Assembly: GCA_963707135.1 (NCBI GenBank)
Contig: CAVPOY010000026.1
Location: 26,505-90,504, forward strand
Reading direction: 5' to 3'
From: JBGSTR01 sp963707135
GTDB lineage: Bacteria > Pseudomonadota > Gammaproteobacteria > Chromatiales > Chromatiaceae
DNA: 64,000 nucleotides
In this document: piece after piece, positions 51,606 to 62,700 of the stretch
Layout: every line of letters begins with the position of its first letter
Position numbering within the stretch: position 1 is the stretch's first letter
Notes under the pieces: model-generated
What the model saw: the letters and a program-made list of their open reading frames with translations, nothing else
Told to the model about the DNA's origin: nothing
Databases searched by the model: none
Program-made: the position numbers and the translations under genes

Positions 51606-54600
51606 GGGCGCTCACCCCTCTTCAGCTGAATTCCCCGGTTCGCCGCCCTGGTCTGCCTTTGTGCCGGGACTTTGCGGGGAGCCCCCTGCGCCTGCTCAGA
51701 CTCATCGCCGCCGGCTGTCGCCTTTTCCTCGGCGTCCCGTTGCTGGGTACCCGCACGGCTCCCCCCTTGTTCGTCGTCCGCACCGTTGCCTTCTCTTGAC
51801 TTGGTGACCGCCGCGCGGCTTGCCCCAGGCGCGGCCTTTGCCCGCCGCCTGGGACGCTGGGGCGCTGCACGCGGCGAAGTCCCGTCCGCGGACGAGCCCG
51901 TGTCCGTTTCGGCCGATGCACCCTCGACCGTGGCATGAACGCTGTCAGCCGTGGCCGGACCCTGATCCACCTTGGCCGCGGCCGTCTTCTTCCGTGTGGT
52001 CCGGCGCGCTGCGCCCGCCCCATTCCCCTGCGCGGTCGGGGGCGACGCCGACTTGGTCTTTGGGCGCCGGGACGAAGCGCGAGGACGCGCGGCGACCGGC
52101 TCGGCAGCGGTCGATGTGGTCTTTACGGTCCGCCTTGAAGCCTTAGGCGCCGTCGCCGGTGGTTCCCCGGCGGCTTGATCGCTCGGCTCACTGGACGCCG
52201 CCGGAACAGGCGTCTCCTGGCTCGCGGCCAGATCGAGCGACGGTGCGGACTCGGGGCTGGTCTCGACGCGCTTAGAAGCGGTGCCCTCAGCGGCGCTAGC
52301 GCGTGTTGCCGCTGCAGCGACGGTTGCCGGTCCGCCAGCAATCCCGACCGGCGGGCTGCCGGCCGCTGGACCGGCTCCCGATGGCGCCGCGCCTCCGCCG
52401 CTCGGCCCGGGCGGCGCACCGGGTCCGGACGGGCGTCCTTTCGGGGGTGTCGGAGGACGTTTGCGCTTCTTCTCGAAGAATCCGCCGAACAGGGCCTGCA
52501 GCAGGTGCCAGATCGAAAGCACGACGGTGCTGACGATGCCAACGGCCGAGAACAGGAACGAGACGAGCCCGCCCCAGAGTCGCAGCAGGATCGGCGTGCG
52601 CGCGGGCGCCGGGACGGCTCCGGGCACCCGGCCCTTCGGCGTCGCCTTTTTGGCATCCCGTGCCACCTCTTCCACCTCGGCATAGCGGCCGGAGAGCTCG
52701 ATCTCGCCGCTCTCGGTCTCCTCGAAGTAGAAGCGTTTCCGCATACTGATGCACCCGAGCGGGATGACGATAACCGCCATCAGGGTGCCGACCGCGGCGC
52801 CAAAGAAGATGCTGACCGCCATGCCCTGGAAAATGGGGTCGTAGATCAGCGTCCAGGCGCCCCCGATCGTGGTCAACGACGTGATCAGTATCGGGCGCAT
52901 CCGGATCTCGGCGCCCGCGACGGCGGCCTCGCGCACGCTCTTGCCCTTCGCGACCTCGATCTTCACGAACTCGACGATCAGGATCGACTGGCGCACGATG
53001 ATGCCGCCCAACGCGATCAGCCCGATCATCGAGGTCGCCGTGAATTCGGCGCCCATGATCCAGTGCCCTGGAATGATGCCGATGAGCGTCAGAGGGATCG
53101 GCGACATGATGAGCCCTCCCATGGCCAGATCACCGAACTGCCAGACGATCAGCGCATAGATCAGCAGCAGCGCGGCCATGAAGGCGAGCCCCATGTCCCT
53201 GAAGGTCTCGTAAGTCACGGTCCACTCGCCGCTCCACTCGAAACCGGAAACCGAGTCGTCGGTCGGCGGCCCGATCAGGCCCATGGGCATACCGGTGATC
53301 TGGACCCCGTCCGGTGTCGTGTAATTCTCCAACAGATCCTCGACCCCAAACATGCCGTAGATCGGCGCGCCGAGGAAGCCCTCCATCTCGCCCACGACGT
53401 ACTCCATCGGGCGCAGGTCCTTGTGGTAGATGATCGGGTCCTCCGGCTGCTGCACGAAGCTTGGCCGAGCTCCGCCAGCGGCACGGTCTCGCCGGTCGGG
53501 GTCGCGATCGGAAGGCTGCCGAGGCCGGTGAGCTGGGAGCGGTGCGCCAGCGGCACCTGCAGGACGATATAGGTCGGCTCGAGCACGTTGCCGCGCTTGA
53601 CGTCGCCGACCTTGAAACCGCCCATGGCCATGGCGAGGTTCTGATTGATGGCGTCCACCGAGACGCCGCGGCGCACGGCCTTCTCGGTGTCGACGTCGAA
53701 GCGCCAGAACTCGTAGGGCTCAGCCATGTAGTTGTCCACGTCGACGATGTTCTCGACCTGGTCGAACATCGCCGTCATGTCCGCCGCGACCTGGCGCCGC
53801 GTCTGGGCGTCGGGCCCGTACACCTCCGCCACGACGGTCTGCAGCACCGGCGGTCCCGGGGGCATCTCGACGACGGCGATCTTGGCGCCGAGTCGCTCGG
53901 CCAGCGGGGTAAGCAGCTGCCTGGCCGCAACCGCGATCTCGTGGCTGCCCCGCTCCCGCTCCTTCTTGTCCTTCAGCATCACCAGGAGGTCGCCCTCCCA
54001 GGGGTTCTCGCGCAGGTAGTAATGGCGGACCATGCCGTTGAAATTGAACGGCTGTGCCGTGCCCGGCGTAGGTCTGAACGGCGGTGACCTCCGGGATCTC
54101 GCGGACCTTCTCGGCAAGCTGCCGGACCACGTTGGCGGTCTCCGGCAGGGCCGTGCCCTCCGGCATGTTCACGATGACGCTGAATTCCGGCTTGTTGTCG
54201 AACGGCAGCATCTTCACCGGCACGGTCTGGGTGTAGAACAGCACGCAGACGCCGGCCGTCGCGACAATGGTCGGTGATCAGGAACGCGATACCCAGGGAT
54301 CGGTGCTCGATCAGTGGCAGCACCAGCGGCCGGTAGAGCTTGCTGACGAAGCGGCGCGTACGTTCCTCGCGCCGTTCCGCCTTGTGCAGGGAGGCCATCT
54401 TCGGACGCACCCGCAGCGTGAACCAGGGCGTGAAGACGAATGCCGCAAACAGCGAGAAGGCCATCGCGGAGGAGCCGAGCACCGGGATCGGGCGCATGTA
54501 AGGCCCCATCAGGCCGCTGACCCAGCCCATCGGCAGCAGGGCGGAGATGATGGTCAGCGTCGCCAGAATTGTCGGGTTGCCCACCTCGTCAACCGCCCGC

Positions 54601-55971
54601 ACGGCGTGGGCGATCGAGGTCTTACCCACCTCCAGCCAGTGTCGAAAGATGTTCTCGACCACCACGGTCGCGTCGTCCACCAGGATGCCGATCGAGAAGA
54701 TCAGAGCGAACAGGCTGACGCGGTCGATGGTGTAGTCGACCATCATGGCCCACCAGATGGTCAGCACGATGACCACCGGGATCACGGTGATGACGACGAA
54801 GGCCGCGCGGGCCCCGAGTCCGACCAGGCACAGGATCGAGACGATGATGGCCGCCTCGAACATGGCCTTGAGCAGCTCGTTGACCTTGTCGTTGGCGGTC
54901 TTGCCGTAGTTGCGCGTGATCTCGACGTGGACATTTGCCGGGATCAGCGAACCCTTCAGCGTCTCCAGCTTATCGAGGATCGCCTGGGCCACCGCCACGC
55001 CGTTGGTCTTCTCCTTCTTCGCGATCGCCAGCGTGACCGCCTGCTCGCCATCGGCCGGCAGCTCGCCCTCGTAGGCGGGACCCGTGAAATGGGTGACGAT
55101 GCGCGCCGTATCCTCCGGCATGTGCGCGACCGTCGCGACATCGCTGCACATAGATGGGCCGCCCCCCCTGGGTGCCCACCACCAGGCGCGCGACGTCGTC
55201 GGCCGTGCGCAGGAAGGCCCCGGAGTAGACGTTGAAGGCGGCGCCGCCGGATTCGGAGGCGCCGGTGGCGAGCTCCGCGTTGGCGGTCTGGATGGTGCGG
55301 GCGATGCGGTCGAGGGTGATGCCGTAGCCGGCCAGCCGCTCCATCAGCACCTCGACCCGGACCTGGTCCTTGCGCCCGCCGACCACGAAGCCCTTGCCGG
55401 TGTTGGGCACCGAGCCCAGCTTCTGCAGCACATCGAGCGCCAGGGTGCGCAGCTGGCTGTCGGGCACCTCGCTCGACCAGAGGGTGGCGGTGACCACAGG
55501 CACGTCATCGACGCTGACCGGCTTCACCAGCGGCATGCGCACGTCCGGCGGCACCTTGTCCATGTTGGACTGCAGCTTGTCGTGCACCTTGACGATGGAC
55601 TCGCCCATGTCCTGGCCCACCAGGAAGCGCACGGTGACTATGGCCGCGCCGCGCTGGGTGGCGGAGTAGACGTGCCGCACCCCGGGGATCTCCTTCATGA
55701 TCCGCTCCAGCGGCTCGGTCACCAGGCTCTCCACCTGCTCGGCCGAGGCCCCCGGGTACTGGACGAAGATATCGATCATCGGCACGGAGATCTGCGGATC
55801 CTCCTGCCGCGGCGTGAACAGCAGGCCCAGCACCCCGAGGGCCATGCACGCGACCAGGAGCATCGGCGTGACCGGGGTGTTGATGAAGGCGCGGGCGATT
55901 CGACCCGAGGGCCCGAGCGGCGTCTCGCGCTCGTCGGGGAGGTCGTTGCGGTTCAGAGAGGTCGGTGTCAT
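51602..55971 (-). CDS. RND-family efflux permease with long basic C-terminal tail, frameshifted
   Basis: An AcrB-like proton-driven inner-membrane pump. The N-terminal part has RAFINTPVTPMLLVACM, YPGASAEQVESLVTEPLE and PGVRHVYSATQRG; TM4 carries the paired proton-relay aspartates in GILVDDATVVVENIFRHW; later TGQS-type periplasmic and GGIIVRQSILIVEF segments. About five inserted bases near 55145, 54265, 54070 and 53460 split it into ORFs; each repair restores family sequence. After TM12 an extra helix (LLRLWGGLVSFLFSAVGIVSTVV) leads to ~290 residues of Pro/Ala/Lys/Arg-rich, disordered tail with AAAK-like motifs resembling histone H1. No membrane-fusion protein gene is adjacent. Confidence 0.85.
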
Positions 55972-56416
55972 TCGTTGCCATCGGCTCAGCACCCAGTACG
56001 GTTCGGGTCCGTTAACGCGGCATGCGCTCGGGAGCCGGGACATCACAGAACCGACGGGGTTACTGCGCGTCCGGATGAGGTCACCGCGGCCGAGCGTCTC
56101 TGGCGCTTGCGCGAGGGTTCTTCAACCCCCCGGCGCCGGTCCTGCCGAATTGGCCGCGGTCACCGCTTCTCCCTGTGTCCCCAGGATTATCATTGATAAT
56201 TCGCAACTCCTGACAAAGCTAGTCCAACCAAGCGTTTCCTTCAAGTAGATCAAGGCATTTTGGAGAATAAACGCCTCATTCAGCCGGACGAGCGTCGGGC
56301 GCTGCGCCCCTTATCAGCCGACAACGAAAGCGGGAGAAAAGAGTTGACTCAGTATTAGTATTCGCTAATATATAAAATATTTCGGGAACGTGGCCCAAAA
56401 GGGCCGAGCTGTAACC
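55972..56416. other. Divergent promoter region between the RND pump and the small membrane protein
   Basis: About 445 bases. The 56200-56380 part is AT-rich compared with its surroundings and contains the sigma-70-like promoter at 56344-56371. No ORF is supported. Confidence 0.5.
56344..56371 (+). promoter_or_regulatory. Candidate sigma-70 promoter upstream of the 58-residue membrane protein
   Basis: TTGACT, a 16-base spacer and TAATAT, followed by an A/T-rich run, about 45 bases before the small gene. The -35 matches the consensus at five of six positions and the -10 at four of six. Confidence 0.5.
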
Positions 56417-56593
56417 ATGATCATCGACAATCTGACAATCGCGGGCATCCTGGTCACCAGCCTGTACTTGGTCGTACCTCTTTGGTTCCGCGGCGAGACC
56501 TGGAAGGTCGACGAGGCCCCCGAGGCAAACCGGGAGCCCGGCGCGAACGACAATCCGGCTATCGGCAGCCCAAAGACCTGCCTGGATTGCTGA
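56417..56593 (+). CDS. Small single-span membrane protein
   Basis: 58 residues: MIIDNLTIAGILVTSLYLVVPLWF forms one hydrophobic helix, followed by a hydrophilic tail ending KTCLDC. A plausible promoter lies just upstream, but the ribosome site is weak. There is no known family. Its position ahead of the ATPase cluster could be coincidental, since 455 bases separate them. Confidence 0.45.
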   Translation: MIIDNLTIAGILVTSLYLVVPLWFRGETWKVDEAPEANREPGANDNPAIGSPKTCLDC

Positions 56594-57048
56594 CGCCCCG
56601 AAGGGCGGCGCCCGCGTTCCGATAAGAGGTTCTCGCGATAGCCCCTGCCGTGGGCCACCGCGCACAACCGCGGAAGATCGCGATCTCGCGCCGGCTTCCT
56701 TGTCTACCGGCTGTAATGGTCGAGATGGCGGTCCATCGCTGGGCCGCACCGGCGGGTGCCTATTGAGACACCCTCGCCGACTTCGCCCCAATCCCCGAGT
56801 GCAGTAACCGGAGGATCGCCAACCATCCCCGGTCACTTCCGTTCCTAACCACGGCCAACGCCCGGGTAATCGCGTCCAATCGCCGCCCTGCGCGCGCGTT
56901 GCCGCCGCGCAACGACTGCCTGGCGAGCCTCGATTGTTTTTTCGGAACCACGCGGGGTTCATTTCGCCCCCGGACCCGTTACCCTATCTCTGTCCTTGGC
57001 AGCCTTTGCGCTGTCCCCCGCAACCGCCCCGGTATTGGGACAGAGCTC
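56594..57048. other. Gene-free stretch before the SMC-like ATPase cluster
   Basis: About 455 bases in which I see no supported gene, promoter or repeat. Antisense ORFs crossing it have no family resemblance. Confidence 0.4.
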
Positions 57049-57231
57049 ATGACCAACGAGAACGACAACCCGACCACGCCCCGAAAAGGACCTGACCCGG
57101 TGGGCCCGGCCCGGGACTTCGCGGCGTTCTGCGAGCTGGATTACGACCGGCGCCTCAACTCGGATGACGACTTCGATCCCGACCTGTTCGCCGAGGCGGT
57201 GGCCCTGGTCGTCGGGAAGCTCGGGGGCTGA
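57049..57231 (+). CDS. Small acidic protein coupled to the SMC-like ATPase
   Basis: 60 residues: a Pro/Lys-rich start (NPTTPRKGPDPVGP), then FAAFCELDYDRRLNSDDDFDPDLFAEAV, helical and acidic. The ATPase gene begins 6 bases after its stop, so the two are co-translated. The composition suggests a protein-interaction peptide rather than an enzyme. No family recognised. A start further upstream (56899) is unlikely, since that extension is of shadow composition. Confidence 0.6.
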   Translation: MTNENDNPTTPRKGPDPVGPARDFAAFCELDYDRRLNSDDDFDPDLFAEAVALVVGKLGG

Positions 57232-57237
57232 GCGGCG

Positions 57238-59535
57238 ATGATCATCACTAGGATTCAGGCGGAGAACGTCCTCAAGTACTCGGCCCTAAGACTGGAGGAC
57301 CTCCCGGCCAAGGGGCTGATCGCCGTCGTCGGCGATAACGAGTCCGGAAAGAGCAGCATCGGCGAGAGCATCTGCTTCGGCCTGTTCGGCCGCACCTTCT
57401 CGCTCGGACCGGACGAGTTGGACAAGGTGATCCGCTGGGGCGAGTCCCGCTGTGCGATCAAGCTCGACTTCACCACGCCGGACGGCGGCCACTATCAGGT
57501 CGCGCGCTTCCTCGACGAGTTGGGCAACCACGGCGCCAGCATCAGCCGCCCGGGCGAGCGACCGCTTGTACGCGGCGTCGACGCCGTGGCGGAAACGCTG
57601 CAGGACCTCATCGGCTTCGGCTACACCGAGTTCATCGAGTCCTTCTACCTGGCACAGCGCGAGATCTCGACACCGAAGCCGCACAGCGACGCGGTCAAGG
57701 CCATGGCGGGTATCGACTCCCTGGAACGGGTCTCGGCAACCTGCGCCCGGGAGGGGTCGCACGCCAGTGCGCAGCGCGCCGACACGGAGCGCGAACGCGC
57801 CGACATCGCGGCCCAGATCGCCGCGCTCGACCTGGATCCGCTCCGGCTGGGTGCCCTACAGGAGGCGCGGTCCCTGGCCCAGTCGGATCTGGAGACCGAT
57901 CGCGAGCGGATTGCGGCGCTGAAGCAAAGAATCGAGACCAGCGATAGCGCGATCGCGGACGTCAAGGACGCCGCCGGTTCCTGGCTCGCGCGCCAGGAAG
58001 ACGTTTCATATTTTGAGCACCGGCGCCAGGGCGCGGAGCTTCAGGGACTGCTCGCGGTGCTGGGCGGCGCGACCGAGGGGGACGAGCGGGCGCGGGCCTG
58101 CGTTGATGCGCTGGGAACCTTCGCGGCCGACTTCGATGTCCGCCTGGACGCGTTTGACGGCTTGCGGGACGCGGCGGGCGCCCACCGCGATCGGCTCGGC
58201 ATGGCGATGGGGCTGACCCCCGGGGCTGGCGCGACGGACGCCGATCCGAGGCGGCTCGCGGAAGCCGCCGGCACGCACGCAACCCAACCGACCTTTGCGG
58301 GTCGGCACGACGGTCTGGATCGTGAAGCCTCGGGGCTGCGCCGCGGCCGGATCTGGAACCGCTTCTGGACCCTGCTGGTCTTCCTTCTGGCCGCTACCCT
58401 GTGGGCCGGCTGGGGCCTCGTAACGCGCGCGCCTGTCAGTGCGCCGGGCAGGGTCTTGTCCGAGTCGCTCGGTCGGTTGCCCGCGGATTGGACGGGGCAG
58501 ATCCTTAACTGGGCGCCGTTCGTGGCGGCCGCCGCGACGCTTGTCTTGATCGGTTTGCTTCTGCACGCTGCCGGTCTGGGCCGCAGGCTGCGCGCAACTC
58601 AGGGTGCACTCGCGGCGCTCGCGGTCGAGACCGAGACCGCCGCCCGTGAGTACGCGGACCTGGAACGGCTCGACCAGATGCCGCTGCCCGAGGCCGTCGC
58701 GCTGCTCGGCGGGCTCAACAACGACACCATCAACAACGGCGCGAGCGAATTCGCCGCGGCACCCGGCAGGGATCTGCTCGAGCGCGACCGTTACGACGGG
58801 CTGCGTCGCGAGCTCAAGCAGGTCACATCAGCGCTGGTGATTGCGCTGACCCAGATCAAGGCCTCGGCCGGCCAGGCCGCGGACGGGCTGCACGAGTTGG
58901 TGGCCAACCACGCGGGCACGATCGCCCGGCTGGACACCGAAATCAGTCAGGAGGAAGAGCGGGTCCGGAGGCATCAGGAGCTCACCGAAATCGGCGCGCA
59001 CCTTGAGGCCAAGCGGGACGCGCTCGCACGCCGAGTCAGGGTGCGCGAGCTGGCGGTTGACCTGCTCGCCGGCGCCATTCACTACATCTCCCAGCGCTTC
59101 AACACCGAGGTACGTAACCTTTCCGCCGAGTCATTGCCGAAGTTCACCAACGGGCGCTACCAGCACCTGCAGATCGACCAGAATCTCAAGGTGAAAGCGT
59201 TCTCGAACGAGAAGCGCGACTTCATGGACTTGGACGAGATATCCAGCGGCACCCAACGGCAGATCATGCTCGCGGTTCGGCTTGCCCTTTCCCAGAAGCT
59301 GGTGAACTCGGTCATCCAGGGCCCGCAGCTCCTGTTCCTGGACGAGCCTTTCGCGTTCTTCGACGAGACGCGGACCGCGAGCGCCCTGGCCGTGCTGCCC
59401 CAGGTCAGCCGCGACTTCACCCAGATCTGGGTCACGTCCCAGACCTTCCCGGCGGCCTCCCGATTCGATCTCTCCATCGAGTGCGACGCCCGGGAGTCCG
59501 GCGCGCCGAGCGTCCGCCGCCCGACCGCGAACTGA
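57238..59535 (+). CDS. Rad50/SbcC-like ATPase with membrane segments in the coiled-coil arm
   Basis: 765 residues. ABC-type head halves sit at both ends: Walker A GDNESGKSS (32-40), Q-loop FYLAQRE (~135-141), then near the C-terminus the signature EISSGTQRQIMLAVRLAL (~666) and Walker B LLFLDEPFAFFD (~698). Between them are helical coiled coils. In place of the zinc hook are two hydrophobic helices (about 371-396, WTLLVFLLAATLWAGWG, and 424-447, FVAAAATLVLIGLLL). The ATPase would thus be anchored in the inner membrane with both heads in the cytoplasm. Bacillus YhaN has a comparable layout. No SbcD-like nuclease gene is adjacent. Confidence 0.8.
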   Translation: MIITRIQAENVLKYSALRLEDLPAKGLIAVVGDNESGKSSIGESICFGLFGRTFSLGPDELDKVIRWGESRCAIKLDFTTPDGGHYQVARFLDELGNHGASISRPGERPLVRGVDAVAETLQDLIGFGYTEFIESFYLAQREISTPKPHSDAVKAMAGIDSLERVSATCAREGSHASAQRADTERERADIAAQIAALDLDPLRLGALQEARSLAQSDLETDRERIAALKQRIETSDSAIADVKDAAGSWLARQEDVSYFEHRRQGAELQGLLAVLGGATEGDERARACVDALGTFAADFDVRLDAFDGLRDAAGAHRDRLGMAMGLTPGAGATDADPRRLAEAAGTHATQPTFAGRHDGLDREASGLRRGRIWNRFWTLLVFLLAATLWAGWGLVTRAPVSAPGRVLSESLGRLPADWTGQILNWAPFVAAAATLVLIGLLLHAAGLGRRLRATQGALAALAVETETAAREYADLERLDQMPLPEAVALLGGLNNDTINNGASEFAAAPGRDLLERDRYDGLRRELKQVTSALVIALTQIKASAGQAADGLHELVANHAGTIARLDTEISQEEERVRRHQELTEIGAHLEAKRDALARRVRVRELAVDLLAGAIHYISQRFNTEVRNLSAESLPKFTNGRYQHLQIDQNLKVKAFSNEKRDFMDLDEISSGTQRQIMLAVRLALSQKLVNSVIQGPQLLFLDEPFAFFDETRTASALAVLPQVSRDFTQIWVTSQTFPAASRFDLSIECDARESGAPSVRRPTAN

Positions 59536-59790
59536 TCGGACTCATGCCATCGGCATTCCCGCCGCGGATCGGTGCCGCGGCGGTGCAGCCGAATGCGGTG
59601 CATTCTTACAGCGATTTCGGACAAGCACCGGTCGTCATTCTTCCGCGAGCCGCTACACTTCGAGGCATAGGGCTTTCGTTTATCGAAGCTCGTGCAAGCG
59701 CAATCAGCGCGCGGTGGCTGCTCACCTGAGCGGTCCGGGCTTCCCGAAAGATCCGAAGGGGCGCCGCGCAGGACGGCGGGAGACAGTTCG

Positions 59791-62700
59791 GTGAGCGGCC
59801 AACAGCTTCCGATCAACTTATCCGGCATTATCGTCGCCGCCATGCTGGTGCTGGCGGCGTTGTTCAACAAGCCGCCGCTGCAGTCCGAGCGCCCCCCGCC
59901 GGCGAAGATCGCCGCCGAGCTCTCGGGCCCCTTCCAGGGTATACCGGCGCGGATCTGGGAGGACCCGTTCGAGGCGGTCGCCCGGACCCGAATCACCAAC
60001 CCGCCCGATCGAGCCGAACCAAGCGTGGGAGACTTCCTCGCTGTCCTCTCGCGAATAGCGACCCCAGCCAAAACCCCGATCGGCATCCCGAAGACCGAGG
60101 TCGACGGCACCTCCCAAACGGGGAAGCCAGTACAGACCACGAGCGGCGAAGAGACAACCGATTCAAGAGATGCCCGCGGGAAGCCCAGCACGATCGCGGA
60201 GTATCTCGCCTACCTGGTGGCTACTAGCCCATCCAAGCCAGCGCCCCGACTGTTGGTGATGCCGGTCCTGGTCTCAGGCGCCCCGCACCCGGCGGTACGC
60301 GAGATGCGGCTGCGCATGCGTGTGGCCGTGCACGCGGGGCTGGCCTCCGCGAACTTCATGCCTTTGCGAGGCGATCGGATTGGGTCTTGGACCTGGGAGT
60401 CGCCCCTGGGTTTCTCGCTGGAGGTGCCCTACGAGGCATTCAAGCAGGACAGGAACGGACGGCGCATCGTGCTCTTGCTGTGGCTAACCGACGAGGTCAT
60501 CAGCCGGGATTTGGGCACCGAGCTCGCCAGCCAGCAGAAAGACATGAAGGTCATCGGTCCCTTGGCCATGATCGACGACATGCTCGAGGCAATGGGCTAC
60601 CCGGAACATGACGCCGGCACGGCACAGGCTCCTTGGGACAGTTTCGCGTCGCGTGCCGTGCGCGTCATCGGCCCCGCCAGCTCGGACAGCCTGGAAGCCA
60701 TCTACGCCGAACAGTTCACAGAGTTCAACCCAGTGTGCAGGAACAGCTACAGCCATATCGACAACGGCCCGAATCCGAGCCCTGAGCACGACGCCTGGAA
60801 GGACTCCGCGCTGAACTTCATGCTCGTCTCGCCATCCGCTACCGCCCCAGCGACTGATCTGGTTCATCGCGACATCCCCGACGGGGAATTCGCGATCCCC
60901 CAGCCGAAGGACTCGGGTGAAGCGTCGGAGCGCTGCGCAACTCTGGCGATTCACCGCACCGTCACGACCGACGATCGATTGATCGGTGAGTTGGTCGACG
61001 AGCTAGAGCTTCGGGGGATCGACCCAGCCTCCCGCCACGGCGACACCAGCCTGCTTTCCGGAGTTTTCGGGGATTTGCAGCCGAAGCACCTATTCGAACT
61101 ACAAACCGGTGCGGGCTTGGGTCCAAGGGACCATGTGGTTCTGATCTCCGAATGGGACACCAAGTTCGGGCGCACCCTGCCGGTTCTCTTCGATCGCGAG
61201 ATTCGACGCCGGTGGTGTTCGCAGCACGTCGTCATGGCCTGTCCTGACGTACTCCTGACTTCCAGTGGAGGCCACGCCCGCCAGTTCCGGTCCGCCGCAG
61301 GCTGCAACCAGTCCACTTGCCTGGATGGGCTCGGCATCTCGGCACCCTGGATCCATCGCTTTGCCTACGTGCGGGGTCTAGACGGCGACAGCCCGGCGCC
61401 CGCTAACGAGACCGCGGCCAAGGACCGCAAGGGCGACATCGTGTCGCTGGCGACCGGGACGGACGCCGGTTTCAAGGAGCCGGCCATCGGCACCAACCAG
61501 TACGACTATCTGCGCCGGCTGGCCCTTCAGATTGCGGAGTTGGACTGGTCGCTGAAGAGGGACGACAGGGGATCGATCAAGGCCTTCGGGATACTCGGCA
61601 ATGACTATTACGACAAGCTCCTGATCCTCCAGGCACTCAAGGAGCGTTTTCCATCGCAGCTCTATTTCACGACCGATCTGGACGCAGGTTACCTGGACGC
61701 CAAGGTGTTCCGCTGGACGCGAAACCTAGTAGTGGCCGCTCCGTTTGGATTGACCCTGCGTCGCTCCTTTGACGGACCGGACAGCGCGGACCTGCAGGGA
61801 ATGGTTCCGCCGTTCCGGCACTCCTATCAGACCGCCTTGTACCTGGCCACGCTGCGCACTCTCGAGGGTTCCGCGTCGACCATCGCCGACGAACTTGCCG
61901 CCGAGCGACCTCGTATATTCGAGGTCGGCTACGGTCGGTTCTTCGACCTCTCACGGCCGGGCGGCCCACGCACGGACCCTGGATGGGACGGGGTCACACC
62001 AGGAGGCGGTACAGGTTCGTCCGCATCGGTCGCGGCCAGCCTGCATCCGGTGGCCTGGGACACCGGAATTCAGCAGTTTCTTTCCAGTCACACGCTGAGC
62101 GTCTCCCTGGTGTTCCTGTTCGGCTTGGGTCTGTTGATTGCCGCGTCGCCATCGGCAAGATGGCGGCTAGGCACGGCCCTGCTGGGCGACAGCTACAATG
62201 CCCCTCGCTCGGCACGGCGGACCTGGCTCTGGATTGCCGGACCACCGGCCGGCCTTGTCGGCTGGATCGAACGCCACGCGGCTCTGTTCGCAACCTTCCT
62301 GTACCTGGCGATCGGGATCGGGTGGCTGCTCCCTGCAATACGTCTTAACGAGGAGCCGTTCGCCTGGTTCGGCGGGATCAGTATTTGGCCATCGGAGCTC
62401 ATTCGTCTGATCGCCGGTTGGATGGCCTTCGTTTGCCTGATTTACGGCTGGCGCCAGGTGCGGGACGCTGATCAGGCGATCGAGCGTCGGTTCGAGCTGG
62501 GAATCGGCGACCAAACGGACGGCACTCCGGCCACGCGGTTTGCCGCCTGGTATCTTCGCCGGGACGAAAGTGCCGCTATACCCGGCCAGACAGACGAGCA
62601 TGCGCGCGACTATCGTTCACTTGCCGCCAGGATCTGCAGGCTGTTCTCCGATAGCACGGCGGCCCCCACAAACGTGCCGGAAAGGGTCCGCGAGGCGTCC

